DNA of 64,000 nt from positions 1 through 64,000 of the forward strand of contig JBKPAJ010000007.1 of the NCBI GenBank assembly GCA_046726375.1, given 5' to 3'. Made by a program: the position numbers and the translations under genes. Source of the DNA: DASPWV01 sp046726375. GTDB taxonomy: Bacteria; Acidobacteriota; Vicinamibacteria; Vicinamibacterales; UBA2999. Positions 16,879 through 26,507 of this stretch are shown piece after piece. Under the pieces are notes generated by a model. It did not search any database. It saw only the letters and a list, made by a program, of their open reading frames with translations, and was not told where the DNA came from. Position 1 is the stretch's first letter. Every line of letters begins with the position of its first letter.

Positions 16879-18199
16879 TCGGATCCATTGTCCAGCGCAG
16901 CGAGAACATCACGATTGCAGAGATCGCCGCGGGAACGGCGGCGGAATAAAACAGATCCTGCATCGACCATTGACGGCGAATGAGTTCGCCGGCGAGCACG
17001 GGGCCGACGATCGCGCCAAGGCGGCCGATGCCCAGGCCCCATCCGATGCCCGTCGATCGCAAGTAAGTGGGATAAAACGTGCCCGCCAGCGCGTTTACCG
17101 TCGGCTGACTTCCGACCACGCAGGATCCCGCGATAAAGACCACGACATACAACACCGCGAGCGCGATGCCTGGCTGTCCGATCGCGGCAATCGTGATCGC
17201 CGCAACCGCAAACGCCGTCGTGAGCACAGGAATGAATCCGAGGCGCCCGATCAACCACGCCAGCCAGAACGTGCCGAGCGTCCCGCCCACCTGCAGAGTC
17301 GTTCCGACGAGCACCGCCGTGGACGTTGGATATCCCAGCCCGCGGACGACAGTGGGCAGCCAGTTCGAGAGGAAGTACAGGTTATAAAGATTCATGAAGC
17401 AGACGATCCACAGAAGGATCGTGCCGGCCGCGCGCCCTTCACGAAACAGATGCACCACCGGCACGCCGCCGCGATTTTCTTCATGTACGAGGAATTTCGT
17501 GTCAGGTCCAACTGACACTGTTGGATCGATACGCTGCAACCACTTTTCAACGCCGCGGCGATTCCGACTGCGCAGCACGAGGAATTGGAGCGACTCCGGC
17601 AGCCACACCCACATCAAGAGGGCAATCACCAGCGGCACAGCGCCACCGAAGTAAAACACCGAACGCCAGCCGAAATTCGGAATCAACCATGCCGCGATGA
17701 ACCCGCCGATCGCGGCGCCGGCGGTAAAGCCCACGGAGATTGTCGCCATGAGCGACACGCGCGAGCGCTTCGGACTGTATTCCCCGATCAGTGCCGTTGC
17801 ATTCGGGATGATCGATCCCAATCCGATGCCCGCGATGAATCGCACGATCAGCAGTTGCTGCACGTTGCTGGCTTGCGCCGTCACCAGCGTCATCAGCGAA
17901 AAGAACAGCGTCGCGCCAATCAGAATCGGGCGGCGTCCCAACTTGTCGCCGAGCATCGTGAACACGAGCGAGCCCACGAGCACGCCGAAGTTGCCGGCGC
18001 CGAAGACCGGACCGAGCGCTGCTTGCGGAATTCCCCACTCCTGGATGATGGCGGGCGCGGTGTATCCCACGGCCTGCACGTCGAAGCCGTCCATGATCAG
18101 ACAGAGCGCGCACAGCACGAACAGCCCGATCTGCAGCGTTCCGATCCGGCTTCGGTCAACGATGTCGGCGATATTCAGCGTCGGCACGGCGCACACCAT
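16844..18199 (-). CDS. MFS transporter, aromatic acid:H+ symporter type
   Basis: 451 aa, 12 predicted helices. The loop 2-3 signature GDKLGRRPILIGA and the N-terminal MDGFDVQAVGYTAPAIIQEW match the AAHS (BenK/PcaK/MhpT) branch. The loop 8-9 counterpart is weaker (AWLIGRLGFIPVL). The likely substrate is an aromatic carboxylate taken up with protons, consistent with the downstream gentisate genes. The start was chosen at 18199 (MVCAVPTLN). A longer open frame upstream covers the TonB receptor on the other strand. The C-terminal VTSSKFQVQS is encoded by the AAGTTCAA repeat. Confidence 0.82.
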   Translation of the reverse strand: MVCAVPTLNIADIVDRSRIGTLQIGLFVLCALCLIMDGFDVQAVGYTAPAIIQEWGIPQAALGPVFGAGNFGVLVGSLVFTMLGDKLGRRPILIGATLFFSLMTLVTAQASNVQQLLIVRFIAGIGLGSIIPNATALIGEYSPKRSRVSLMATISVGFTAGAAIGGFIAAWLIPNFGWRSVFYFGGAVPLVIALLMWVWLPESLQFLVLRSRNRRGVEKWLQRIDPTVSVGPDTKFLVHEENRGGVPVVHLFREGRAAGTILLWIVCFMNLYNLYFLSNWLPTVVRGLGYPTSTAVLVGTTLQVGGTLGTFWLAWLIGRLGFIPVLTTAFAVAAITIAAIGQPGIALAVLYVVVFIAGSCVVGSQPTVNALAGTFYPTYLRSTGIGWGLGIGRLGAIVGPVLAGELIRRQWSMQDLFYSAAVPAAISAIVMFSLRWTMDPKVTSSKFQVQS

Positions 18200-18233
18200 A
18201 GCACGTGAGACGCTCCACTGTGCGATATCAGTG

Positions 18234-18306
18234 TTGACATCAGCCGGGCGCGGGAATAACGTAGCCGGGCCACTTGTCTGAACAACGTCGACCCCGCTTA
18301 GGAGGG
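18234..18306 (+). promoter_or_regulatory. Promoter and ribosome binding site of the Oar-like receptor
   Basis: A consensus TTGACA (18234-18239) is followed after 17 nt by TAACGT (18257-18262). AGGAGG (18300-18305) sits 5 nt before the ATG at 18311. Confidence 0.45.
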
Positions 18307-18310
18307 TTTG

Positions 18311-21300
18311 ATGAGGCGCATCCTGAAGGTCCTGTCCCTGACAATTTCTCTGTGGGTCTTCGCGACCGGCGCGGCGTGGGCGCAGGCGACTGCGCAAATC
18401 AGCGGGGTGGTGCGAGATCAACAGGGTGGTGTGCTGCCGGGCGCTGATGTCACGGCCACGCAAACCGACACCGGCGCAAAACGCAGCGCCATGACCGACG
18501 TCGCAGGGTTCTACACCTTGCCCAACCTGCCCGTCGGCCCCTATCGGATTGACGTCACGCTGCAGGGATTCAAAGCCTTCTCGCAAACCGGCATCGTCTT
18601 GCAGGTCAACGCCAGCCCGGTAATCAACGTGTCTCTGTCGATCGGCGAGCTGGCCGAAACCGTGTCGGTGCAGGGCGAATCGCCGCTGGTCGACACCTCG
18701 CGCGCCGGCATCGGGGAAGTGATTGAGAACGCGCGCATCATGGAGTTGCCACTCAACGGGCGCAACCCCACCGACTTGATCGAGCTGGCGGGCGCCGCGG
18801 TGAACGTGCCGGGGCAGGGCGCCTCCACCCGCAGCTTTCAGGGAAGCTCCGGCGGGCAGGGCATTTCCGTCGCCGGGGGCCAGACGTTCGGCACCGCGTA
18901 CGTGCTCGACGGCGCGATGCACAACAACCCGTACGACAACTTGAATCTGCCGCTGCCGTTCCCCGATGCGTTGCAGGAGTTCCGCGTCGAAACCGGCGCC
19001 AGCGCCGCATCGAACGGCGTGCACTCGGGCGCATCGGTGAGCGCCGTCACCAAATCAGGGACCAACGTGTTCCACGGCGACGTCTTTGAGTTCTGGCGCA
19101 ATCACGAGTTCAATGCCACCAACCCCTTCGCGCTCACCGGGCCCGACGGAAAACGCCGCGATGACGGCCTCAATCGTCATCAGTTCGGCGGCGTCATCGG
19201 CGGACCGCTCGTCAAGAACAGGTTGCATTTCTTCGCCGGCTATCAGGGAACGAAGATCGACCAGACGCCGACCGACAACATTGCCTTTGTGCCGACACCG
19301 GCGATGCTCAACGGAGATTTCTCGGCCATCACCTCGCCGGCATGCAATGCCGGACGTCAGATCACGTTGAACGCCCCCTTTGCGGGCAACCGGATCGATC
19401 CCGCGCGCTTCAGCCCTGCGGCGCTCAACCTCGCGCGTCGCTTGCCCTCGACAACCGATCCATGCGGACGCGTCGTGTTTGGCACTGCCGCCAATCGCGA
19501 CGAAGGGCAGGTGGTGACGCGCGTCGACTATCAGTGGAAGCACAATCACACGATCTTTGGACGCTACATCGGCACCTCGTACAACACTCCGCCGGCGCTG
19601 TCGATTACGCCGGACAATCTGTTGACGTCGCCCTTCGGTGGGTTCGACAACTTCGGTCACACGCTGACGGTGGGCGAGACGTGGGTGGTGAACTCGACGA
19701 TGGTCAACTCCGTGCGATTCGCGTGGAACAACACCGATGTGCATCGCTATCACGAGGGCTACTTCAACGCCAACGATCTCGGCATCAATATGTACAGCTA
19801 CCTGGACGACTACTTCATCGCGAGCATCACGGGTGGCTTCAACGTCGGGAGCGGCGTCAACAACGAGGCGCGGTTCAAGACCACCACGTATCAATTCAGC
19901 GATGACTTGACCTGGATCAGGGGCTCGCATCAAATCGGCTTCGGGATCAACGCCGCGCGCTGGGATTCCCTCTCGCTGGCGCACGTGCGCTCGCCCGGCA
20001 CGTTCAACTTCAACGGCAACGTGACCGGTCTCGGCCTTGCGGACTTCCTGGTTGGAGTCTCGAGCCAGTTCCTGCAGGCGGCGCCGAATACGCTCGACAT
20101 GTATCAGTACTATTTCGCGCTGTACGGCGCCGACACCTGGCGCGTGAGCCCCAAGCTGACGCTGAACTACGGCTTGCGATGGGAGCCGTTCCTGCCGCAG
20201 CAGATTCCGAACGGCTACATCTATAATTTCGATCTCGATCGCTTCCGCCAGGGCGTCCACAGTCAGGTGTTCCCGCTCGCGCCGGCCGGATTCGTGTATC
20301 CCGGCGATCCTGAATTCGTGGGCGGTTATTCCGGGATGAACAAGCGGTGGACCAACTTCGCGCCCCGCGTCGCCGCGGCCTTTGATCCGAGCGGCGACGG
20401 TCGCACGACAATTCGCGCGGGCTACTCGCTCGGCTACGACTTCGTCAACGGCCAATATCACTTGAACACGTCGGTCGCGCCGCCGTGGGGCGCCGAGGTG
20501 CGGTTGACAAACGTGCCGCTCGATAGTCCGTTTGCCACGTTCCCGGGCGGCAATCCGTTTCCACGCGTCTTCAGCACGTCAACCACGTTCCCTGCGTTCG
20601 GGTCCTTTCTCGCCGTCGATCCGGATACCGACAACACGCGCCAGCACTCGTGGAACCTCGTGTATCAGCGCCAGCTTGGCAGCAACATGCTGGTGTCGGC
20701 GAGCTACATCGGCAGCCACACGTCGAACCTGTGGAACATGAAAGCGCTCAATCCGGGCGTGTTCCTCGGCACCGGCCCGTGCACGCTGCCGCTCGCGACC
20801 CCGCCCAATCAGGCCGTCTGCTCGACCGACGCGAACTTGAACGCGCGCCGCGCGTTGAGCCTCGAGAACCCGAGCGAAGCACGTTTCATCGGTCACCTCG
20901 ATCAACACGATCCGAGCGGCCGCGCCAACTACAACGGCCTGCTCCTTTCCTTTTCGCGGCGTCAGGTGCGCGGTATCGGCTACAGCGGCAACTACACGCT
21001 GTCGAAATGCGACAGCCACCCGACGCAGTCGCTGCCGAACGTCGGCACCGGCTGGGCCGATCCGAACAATCCGGATTACGACTACGGCCCATGTGAGTCG
21101 GATCGGCGTCATATCGTGAACGCAACCGTTGGCTACGATCTGCCCGAGTTCTCCAACGCCGCGCTGCGGGCGATCGCATCCGATTGGCGCGTAAACGGCA
21201 TTTTCCGCGCGCAGTCGGGTGGGCCGCTTACGATCACGTCCGGTCTCGATCGCTCGATGACGGGGGTCACCACCAATCAGCGGGCGGATCTCGTCGGCGG

Positions 21301-21658
21301 CGATGGCTACGGCGACAAGTCGTTGAACCAGTGGCTTGATCGCGCCGACTTCGCGCAACCCGCGCTGGGCACGCTCGGCAATTCCGAACGCGGGGGCTGG
21401 CGCGGTCCGTCGCGCTGGACGATCGACATGGTCGTCGCGCGCATGTTCCGCCTCGGTGGAACGCACGAAGTTGAACTGCGCCTGGAAACGTTCAACCTCA
21501 CCAACCATTTCAACTGGGGCAATCCGGTGACGAACCTGGCGAACCAGAACTTCGGTCGAATTCTCGGCGGCAACGGCGGGGGGGCCGGCAGTGCGGCGGA
21601 ACAGGCCGCAGGCACGAGCCCGCGTGTGTTGCAATTCGGCATCAAGTACAACTTCTGA
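18311..21658 (+). CDS. Oar-like TonB-dependent receptor with carboxypeptidase regulatory-like domain
   Basis: 1115 aa outer-membrane receptor. A signal peptide ends at about 27 (GAAWAQ), then a CarboxypepD_reg-like domain (QISGVVRDQQGGVLPGADVTATQTDTG, GFYTLPNLPVGPYRIDVTLQGFK). The plug (MELPLNGRNPTDLIELAGAAVNVPG, YVLDGAMHNNPYDNL) and a long barrel follow, ending in the aromatic terminus LQFGIKYNF. The NGRNPTDLIEL motif is typical of the large acidobacterial Oar-like class. It heads a run of same-strand genes (secreted proteins, MBL hydrolase, catabolic enzymes), so it probably imports the substrate of that pathway. AGGAGG sits 5 nt before the ATG. Confidence 0.93.
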   Translation: MRRILKVLSLTISLWVFATGAAWAQATAQISGVVRDQQGGVLPGADVTATQTDTGAKRSAMTDVAGFYTLPNLPVGPYRIDVTLQGFKAFSQTGIVLQVNASPVINVSLSIGELAETVSVQGESPLVDTSRAGIGEVIENARIMELPLNGRNPTDLIELAGAAVNVPGQGASTRSFQGSSGGQGISVAGGQTFGTAYVLDGAMHNNPYDNLNLPLPFPDALQEFRVETGASAASNGVHSGASVSAVTKSGTNVFHGDVFEFWRNHEFNATNPFALTGPDGKRRDDGLNRHQFGGVIGGPLVKNRLHFFAGYQGTKIDQTPTDNIAFVPTPAMLNGDFSAITSPACNAGRQITLNAPFAGNRIDPARFSPAALNLARRLPSTTDPCGRVVFGTAANRDEGQVVTRVDYQWKHNHTIFGRYIGTSYNTPPALSITPDNLLTSPFGGFDNFGHTLTVGETWVVNSTMVNSVRFAWNNTDVHRYHEGYFNANDLGINMYSYLDDYFIASITGGFNVGSGVNNEARFKTTTYQFSDDLTWIRGSHQIGFGINAARWDSLSLAHVRSPGTFNFNGNVTGLGLADFLVGVSSQFLQAAPNTLDMYQYYFALYGADTWRVSPKLTLNYGLRWEPFLPQQIPNGYIYNFDLDRFRQGVHSQVFPLAPAGFVYPGDPEFVGGYSGMNKRWTNFAPRVAAAFDPSGDGRTTIRAGYSLGYDFVNGQYHLNTSVAPPWGAEVRLTNVPLDSPFATFPGGNPFPRVFSTSTTFPAFGSFLAVDPDTDNTRQHSWNLVYQRQLGSNMLVSASYIGSHTSNLWNMKALNPGVFLGTGPCTLPLATPPNQAVCSTDANLNARRALSLENPSEARFIGHLDQHDPSGRANYNGLLLSFSRRQVRGIGYSGNYTLSKCDSHPTQSLPNVGTGWADPNNPDYDYGPCESDRRHIVNATVGYDLPEFSNAALRAIASDWRVNGIFRAQSGGPLTITSGLDRSMTGVTTNQRADLVGGDGYGDKSLNQWLDRADFAQPALGTLGNSERGGWRGPSRWTIDMVVARMFRLGGTHEVELRLETFNLTNHFNWGNPVTNLANQNFGRILGGNGGGAGSAAEQAAGTSPRVLQFGIKYNF

Positions 21659-21667
21659 GGTCGGGCA

Positions 21668-22534
21668 ATGAAAGTTCTTATCTTTGTGGGAGCGCTGCTG
21701 GTGAGCGTCCCCGCATTCGCTCAAGTCGATCTCTCCGGCGAATGGACACCCGTCCGCGAGGAAGACAACACCGGCAATACCGAGCTCGGCGACTGGGGCG
21801 GCATCCCGATGAACCAGGCGGCGCGCGAACGCGCCATGGCCTGGATGGCGTCGATCCAAACGTTGCCCGAATGGCAATGCCGTCCACACGCGGCGACCTA
21901 CATCTCGCGCGGGCCCTCGCAGCTGCGCATCTGGAAGGAAGTGGACCCGGTGTCACGCGAGGTGACGGCGTGGCATATGGAGTGGCTGCGCTCGGTGGAA
22001 AAAGCCGTCTACATGGACGGCCGCGCGCGGCCCTCAGCGAACGCGCCGCACACATGGGGCGGTTTCTCACTCGGCGAGTGGCAAGGCGACATCCTCAAGT
22101 TCACTACGACGCACATCAAAGAAGAGTATTTGAAGCGCAACGGCGTGTTCCACAGCGATCGCGCCACCGTGACCAATTACTTGATTCGGCGCGGCAACTA
22201 TCTGACGTGGTTGATGGTGGAATACGACCCGGCGTACTTGACCGAGCCACTGATCCGCAGCACCGAATATCAGATCGATCAGCATCAGAACATGCCGCCT
22301 TACCCGTGCAACGTCGTCGAGGAAGTCGATCGGCCGAAAGGGATCGTGCCGCACCACCTGCCGAGCAGCCGCTCGTATCTGCAGGAAGTTCAGTACTTCG
22401 CGGATAAGTACGGCATTCCGTTCGAGGCCGTGCAATCGGGCGCCGAGACGATGTACCCGGAGATCGTGCAGAAGATCGAGAAGTACCGCAAAGCGGCGCC
22501 GGCTAACACTCCGCGACGCCAGCAAGAGAAGTAG
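21668..22534 (+). CDS. Secreted DLSGEW-family protein (family 1)
   Basis: 288 aa. A signal peptide (MKVLIFVGALLVSVPAFA) leads directly to QVDLSGEWTPVREEDN. Conserved blocks follow: TLPEWQCRPHAATYISRGPSQL, WKEVDPVSREVTAWHMEWLRSVEKAVYMDGR, APHTWGGFSLGEWQGDILKFTTTHIKEEYLKRNGV and DQHQNMPPYPCNVVEEVDRP. The whole protein is paralogous to the N-terminal half of the gene at 27261. A lipocalin-like periplasmic barrel is suggested by the beta-rich GxW start; the function is unknown. It sits 9 nt after the TonB receptor. Confidence 0.8.
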   Translation: MKVLIFVGALLVSVPAFAQVDLSGEWTPVREEDNTGNTELGDWGGIPMNQAARERAMAWMASIQTLPEWQCRPHAATYISRGPSQLRIWKEVDPVSREVTAWHMEWLRSVEKAVYMDGRARPSANAPHTWGGFSLGEWQGDILKFTTTHIKEEYLKRNGVFHSDRATVTNYLIRRGNYLTWLMVEYDPAYLTEPLIRSTEYQIDQHQNMPPYPCNVVEEVDRPKGIVPHHLPSSRSYLQEVQYFADKYGIPFEAVQSGAETMYPEIVQKIEKYRKAAPANTPRRQQEK

Positions 22535-22536
22535 CC

Positions 22537-23649
22537 ATGAGATCGCATTCGTTCACGTTTATCGCCGCGCTGTGCGCCGCGGCCGTCGTCGGTGCTCAAA
22601 CGCCAACTCAGAAGGCGGCGGACACCGAGCTCGAAGCGCTGCACGTCAAGGGCAACATCTACACCATCTTCGGCGCGGGTGGGAACGTCACGGTGTCGGT
22701 CGGCAAAGACGGTGTGTTGGTGGTCGACACCGGGTTGCCGCAGAACGCCGACAAACTGCTTGCGACCATTCAGCGTTTGCAGCGCGAGGCGCAGGCGAAG
22801 GAAGCGCCACCCTCGCTCGGGTGGGGCGCGGAAACCCGCGGCACGCTGCAGATGTCGCTCAATGGCGTTGCGCCGCCGAAACCGATCCGCTACATCGTCA
22901 ACACGCACGTGCATCCGGATCATGTCGGCGGCAACGAAACGCTGCGCGCGTCGGGAAAGACGTTCACGGGCGGCAACGTCGCCGGCGATATTTCCGACGC
23001 GACCGAAGGGGCAATGATCCTCTCGCATGAGAATGTGCTCAATCGGCTCGGGACGCCGCCGGCGGGTCAGACGCCGGCGCCCGAAGGCGCGCTGCCGACC
23101 GACACGTATTACGGCGATGCGATGAAGCTGAGTCACTTCTTCAACGGTGAAGGCGTGCAGCTGTTTCATCCGAAGAACGCCCACACGGATGGCGATACGT
23201 TCGTCTTTTTCCGCGGCTCCGACGTGATCGTCGGTGGCGATTTGTTTGTGATGACGACCTACCCATTCATCGACATCGAGCGGGGAGGCCACATCAACGG
23301 GATTATCGATGCCGTGAACCACATGCTCGATCTCACGGTGCCGGAGTTCCGCCTCGAGGGCGGCACGATGGTGGTGCCCGGACACGGCCGGCTGTCCGAT
23401 TCGGGCGATCTCGCGTACTACCGCGACATGCTCACGATCATTCGCGATCGCGTGCAGGACCTGGTCAAGAAAGGGATGACGCTCGAGCAGGTCAAGGCCG
23501 CGCGCCCCACCAAGGATTACGACCCGCGCTGGGGTGCGACGAGCGGTTTCTGGACGACCGATCAATTCGTCGACGCGATCTACAAGAACTTGTCCCCGAA
23601 GCCAGCGGCGAAGCCGACGCCAAAACCGTCGAAAGGCAGCGCACGTTGA
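22537..23649 (+). CDS. Secreted MBL-fold metallo-hydrolase
   Basis: 370 aa with a signal peptide (FIAALCAAAVVGA). The metallo-beta-lactamase fold is shown by NTHVHPDHVGGNE (HxHxDH metal site), HTDGDTFVFFRGSDVIVGGDLF and PGHGRLSD. The C-terminus is Lys/Pro-rich. The substrate is unknown. Periplasmic members near TonB receptors often act on small esters, lactones or thioesters. It starts 2 nt after the previous stop, and its own stop overlaps the next ATG (TGATG). Confidence 0.9.
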   Translation: MRSHSFTFIAALCAAAVVGAQTPTQKAADTELEALHVKGNIYTIFGAGGNVTVSVGKDGVLVVDTGLPQNADKLLATIQRLQREAQAKEAPPSLGWGAETRGTLQMSLNGVAPPKPIRYIVNTHVHPDHVGGNETLRASGKTFTGGNVAGDISDATEGAMILSHENVLNRLGTPPAGQTPAPEGALPTDTYYGDAMKLSHFFNGEGVQLFHPKNAHTDGDTFVFFRGSDVIVGGDLFVMTTYPFIDIERGGHINGIIDAVNHMLDLTVPEFRLEGGTMVVPGHGRLSDSGDLAYYRDMLTIIRDRVQDLVKKGMTLEQVKAARPTKDYDPRWGATSGFWTTDQFVDAIYKNLSPKPAAKPTPKPSKGSAR

Positions 23650-24464
23650 TGGTGCGCGTCGCGACGATTCTCGGCTGCACGCTCGCGGCGTGCGTGGCAG
23701 TGGCCGCGCAGCAATACCCCGGCGCGCCGCCGGCCGCACCGGCTGGGCAAGCGCCGGTCGCAAATCCACGTGCGGCGGCGCCGATCGATCTCACCGGCTA
23801 TTGGGTGTCGATGTTGACCGAAGACTGGCGCTGGCGTGTCGTCACTCCGCCGAAAGGCGACGTCCTCTATCTGCCGGTGAACGCGGAGGGACGGAAGCTC
23901 GCGGAGGCGTGGGACCCGGCCCAGGACGAAGCCGCGGGTGAGCAGTGCAAGCCGTTCGGCGCTGGTGGTGTGATGCGCTTGCCAGGGCGGCTGCACATCA
24001 CGTGGGAAAGCGATCAGGTGCTGCGCCTCGATACCGACGCTGGGACGCAGACGCGGCGCTTCTACTTCGGTCAGGCCCCGGCGGCGACTGAGCCAACGTG
24101 GCAGGGCCGATCAGTTGCGAACTGGCAGTTTTATGGACCGGCACGCGGCCGCGGACGCGGCGCGATGCAGGGATTGGAGCTGCCGACGGGCACCGCCAGC
24201 CCAGCGCGACGCGGTGAGCTTCGTGTGGTCACGCGTGATCTGCGGCCCGGCTATTTGCGGCGCAACGGGGTGCCGTACAGCGAGAACACAGCGATCACCG
24301 AGCACTTCACGACGATCAAGGAGGACAACGGCGACGAGTACCTCGTGGTGACGACGATCCTCGAAGACCCGAAGTATCTGGCGGCGCCGTACGTGCGCAG
24401 CTATCAGTTCAAGAAGCAGCCGGATAGCAAGGGTTGGAACCCGACGCCGTGTTCGGTGAAATAA
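23649..24464 (+). CDS. Secreted DLTGYW-family protein (family 2)
   Basis: 271 aa. A signal peptide is followed by a Pro/Ala-rich stretch and IDLTGYWVSMLTEDWRWRVVTPPKGDVLYLPVN. Conserved blocks are AWDPAQDEAAGEQCKPFGAGGVMRLPGRL, LRLDTDAGTQTRRFYF, RRGELRVVTRDLRPGYLRRNGVPYSE and GWNPTPC. It matches the C-terminal half of the gene at 27261. Presumably a periplasmic beta-rich binding protein; function unknown. The start overlaps the MBL stop. Confidence 0.8.
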   Translation: MVRVATILGCTLAACVAVAAQQYPGAPPAAPAGQAPVANPRAAAPIDLTGYWVSMLTEDWRWRVVTPPKGDVLYLPVNAEGRKLAEAWDPAQDEAAGEQCKPFGAGGVMRLPGRLHITWESDQVLRLDTDAGTQTRRFYFGQAPAATEPTWQGRSVANWQFYGPARGRGRGAMQGLELPTGTASPARRGELRVVTRDLRPGYLRRNGVPYSENTAITEHFTTIKEDNGDEYLVVTTILEDPKYLAAPYVRSYQFKKQPDSKGWNPTPCSVK

Positions 24465-24615
24465 ACATCGTACGCAGGAGCGAACCCTTAGGTTCGCCTA
24501 GCAATCGCGGACCTGAAGGGCCGCGCTACATGAAATCGCATGCGGGCGCGGACCTTTAGGTCAGCTTCATGCGCAGCCGCGGACCTTGAGGTGCGCCCAG
24601 AATCCGAGGTTTTCA
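24465..24615. repeat. Cluster of GGACCTNAGGTCCGC-type hairpins
   Basis: Four short imperfect palindromes are spaced by 20-40 nt. They are GCGAACC-CTTA-GGTTCGC (about 24480-24497), GCGGACCTGAAGGGCCGC (about 24506-24523), GCGGACCTTTAGGTCAGC (about 24547-24564) and GCGGACCTTGAGGTGCGC (about 24579-24596). One is followed by GCTACATG. It separates the secreted-protein genes from the metabolic genes. Confidence 0.8.
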
Positions 24616-25641
24616 TTGCTTCTTCCCACTACTTTGGTCGGCAGCTTCCCGCAACCGGACTGGCTGATCGATCGCAAGAAACTCGCCGGACGCTTCCCCC
24701 CGCGTACGCGAGCCAAAGAACTCTGGCGCATCCCGGAACCATGGCTGGCCGAAGCGCAGAACGATGCGACGCTCATCGCGATTCGCGCGCAGGAAGACGC
24801 CGGCCTCGACATCGTGAGCGACGGCGAGATTCGGCGCGAGAGCTACTCCAACCGGTTTGCGACGGCGCTCGACGGCGTCGATCTCGACAATCCAGGCACG
24901 GCGCTCGATCGCTCTGGACATCCCAATCCTGTACCGCGCATCGTCGGCAAGATCCGGCGGCGTCATCCGGTCGAAGTGGAGGATGTGCACTTTCTCCGTC
25001 GACACGCGAAGAAGCAAATCAAGATCACCGTTCCTGGCCCCTTCACAATGTCGCAACAGGCGCAGAATGACTTCTACGCGAGCGAAGAAGAAGCGGCAAT
25101 GGACTACGCGGCGGCCGTCAACGAAGAGATCCGCGATCTGTTTGCCGCCGGCGCAGACGTCGTCCAGGTGGACGAGCCGTATATGCAGGCGCGTCCGGAG
25201 AAGGCGCGTCAGTACGGGTTGCGCGCGCTGAACCGCGCGCTCGAAGGCGTCACCGGCACGACGGCGGTGCACATCTGTTTCGGGTATGCCGCCATCATTC
25301 ACGACCGTCCGTCGGGCTACTCATTTTTGCCCGAGCTAGCCGACTGCAGTTGCAAGCAGGTGTCGATCGAAACGGCGCAGTCGAATCTCGATTGCTCCGC
25401 GCTCAAACCGCTGAGCGGTAAGCAGATTCTTCTTGGCGTGATCGATTTGTCGGACATGAACGTCGAGGCGCCGGAAACCGTCGCCAATCGCATCCGCCGG
25501 GCGCTGCCGTATGTGGATGCGAGGAACATCATTGCTTCGACGGACTGCGGCATGAAGTACCTGCCTCGCGACGTCGCCGCTGGCAAGCTGCGCGCGCTGG
25601 TCGAAGGCGCCGGGCTCGTGCGCCGCGAATTGGAGTCGTAG
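24616..25641 (+). CDS. Cobalamin-independent methionine synthase-like (MetE C-terminal family) protein
   Basis: 341 aa single-domain homologue of the catalytic half of MetE. The N-terminus is LLPTTLVGSFPQPDWL. Zinc ligands are recognisable as HICFGYA (His-x-Cys), a Glu in QVSIETAQSNLD, and Cys in ASTDCGMKYLPRD. FTMSQQAQNDFY and DVVQVDEPYMQARPEKARQYG are family blocks. The stand-alone form is often a methyltransferase acting on non-folate donors or corrinoid proteins. Next to aromatic-acid genes, demethylation of a methoxylated or methylated substrate is possible. Start TTG 24616 is preferred over TTG 24586, which lies inside a repeat hairpin. Confidence 0.8.
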   Translation: MLLPTTLVGSFPQPDWLIDRKKLAGRFPPRTRAKELWRIPEPWLAEAQNDATLIAIRAQEDAGLDIVSDGEIRRESYSNRFATALDGVDLDNPGTALDRSGHPNPVPRIVGKIRRRHPVEVEDVHFLRRHAKKQIKITVPGPFTMSQQAQNDFYASEEEAAMDYAAAVNEEIRDLFAAGADVVQVDEPYMQARPEKARQYGLRALNRALEGVTGTTAVHICFGYAAIIHDRPSGYSFLPELADCSCKQVSIETAQSNLDCSALKPLSGKQILLGVIDLSDMNVEAPETVANRIRRALPYVDARNIIASTDCGMKYLPRDVAAGKLRALVEGAGLVRRELES

Positions 25642-25643
25642 AC

Positions 25644-26507
25644 ATGCGGTTGTGCCGATTTGGGGACTCCCGCCTCGGTCTCGTGGACGGCACGACGCTG
25701 CGCGACGTCACGGCAGCGCTCGACGTGCTGCCGGCGTATCACTATCCGTTGCCGACCTACGACGTCATGATCGCGAATCTCGACAAGGTCAAGGAGCGTG
25801 CCGGCGCACTCTCGAAGTCGGCGCCGGAGTTGCCGCTGTCGAGTGTGAAGCTGCTCAGTCCGGTTGCGAATCCAGGCAAGGTGGTCGGCGCGCCGTTGAA
25901 TTACAAGAAGCACATGGACGAAGTGCGCGAGCAGGCGCAACTGCATCACGGCAACGAAGGCCACACGGCGCCGATTCATTCCGCGGGTGTCTTCCTGAAG
26001 GCGTCCAGCTCGGTTGTCGGTCCGAGTGAAGGCATTGCCGTGCGTAAGCTCGATCGCCGCAACGATCATGAAGTGGAGCTTGGATTTGTGATCGGCAAGG
26101 AAGCCAGCAACGTGCCGGCGGGCGATGCGCTGAAGTACGTCGCCGGCTACTTCATTGGTCTCGATATCACGATTCGCGGGCCCGAAGAGCGAAGCCTCCG
26201 GAAATCCGTTGATTCCTATACGGTGGTAGGGCCGTGGCTCGTCACCGCGGACGAGATCCCGAATCCTGGCGAGCTCGATTTGCAAATCGCCGTGAACGGC
26301 GAGATGCGTCAACGCTCGAATACGAAGCACCTGATCCTCGGCGTGCCCGAGTTGATCGAGTACGCGACATCGTTCTACACGCTCTATCCGGGCGACATCG
26401 TCATCACCGGCACGCCCGAAGGGGTGAGCCCGATTCAGCCGGGCGACACCATCGTGGCGACGATCGAGAAGATCGGGACGATGCAGGTTGATGTCCGCGA
26501 GGCCTAA
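25644..26507 (+). CDS. Fumarylacetoacetate hydrolase family protein, candidate maleylpyruvate/fumarylpyruvate hydrolase
   Basis: 287 aa. FAH core blocks are KVVGAPLNYKKHMDE, GVFLKASSSVVGPSEGI, RNDHEVELGFVIGKEASNVPAGDALKYVAGYFIGLDIT (metal-binding acidic residues) and GDIVITGTPEGVSPIQPGDTIVATIEKIG. FAH enzymes cleave carbon-carbon bonds of beta-diketones. In a cluster with gentisate dioxygenase and a maleate isomerase, cleavage of maleylpyruvate to maleate and pyruvate is the most economical reading. It overlaps the maleate isomerase ORF, so it is cotranscribed. The exact substrate is inferred from context. Confidence 0.85.
   Translation: MRLCRFGDSRLGLVDGTTLRDVTAALDVLPAYHYPLPTYDVMIANLDKVKERAGALSKSAPELPLSSVKLLSPVANPGKVVGAPLNYKKHMDEVREQAQLHHGNEGHTAPIHSAGVFLKASSSVVGPSEGIAVRKLDRRNDHEVELGFVIGKEASNVPAGDALKYVAGYFIGLDITIRGPEERSLRKSVDSYTVVGPWLVTADEIPNPGELDLQIAVNGEMRQRSNTKHLILGVPELIEYATSFYTLYPGDIVITGTPEGVSPIQPGDTIVATIEKIGTMQVDVREA

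Noticed and set aside
18200..19024. N-terminal extension of the MFS transporter
   Set aside because: It covers the start of the TonB receptor on the opposite strand; transporter homology starts at MVCAVPTLN.
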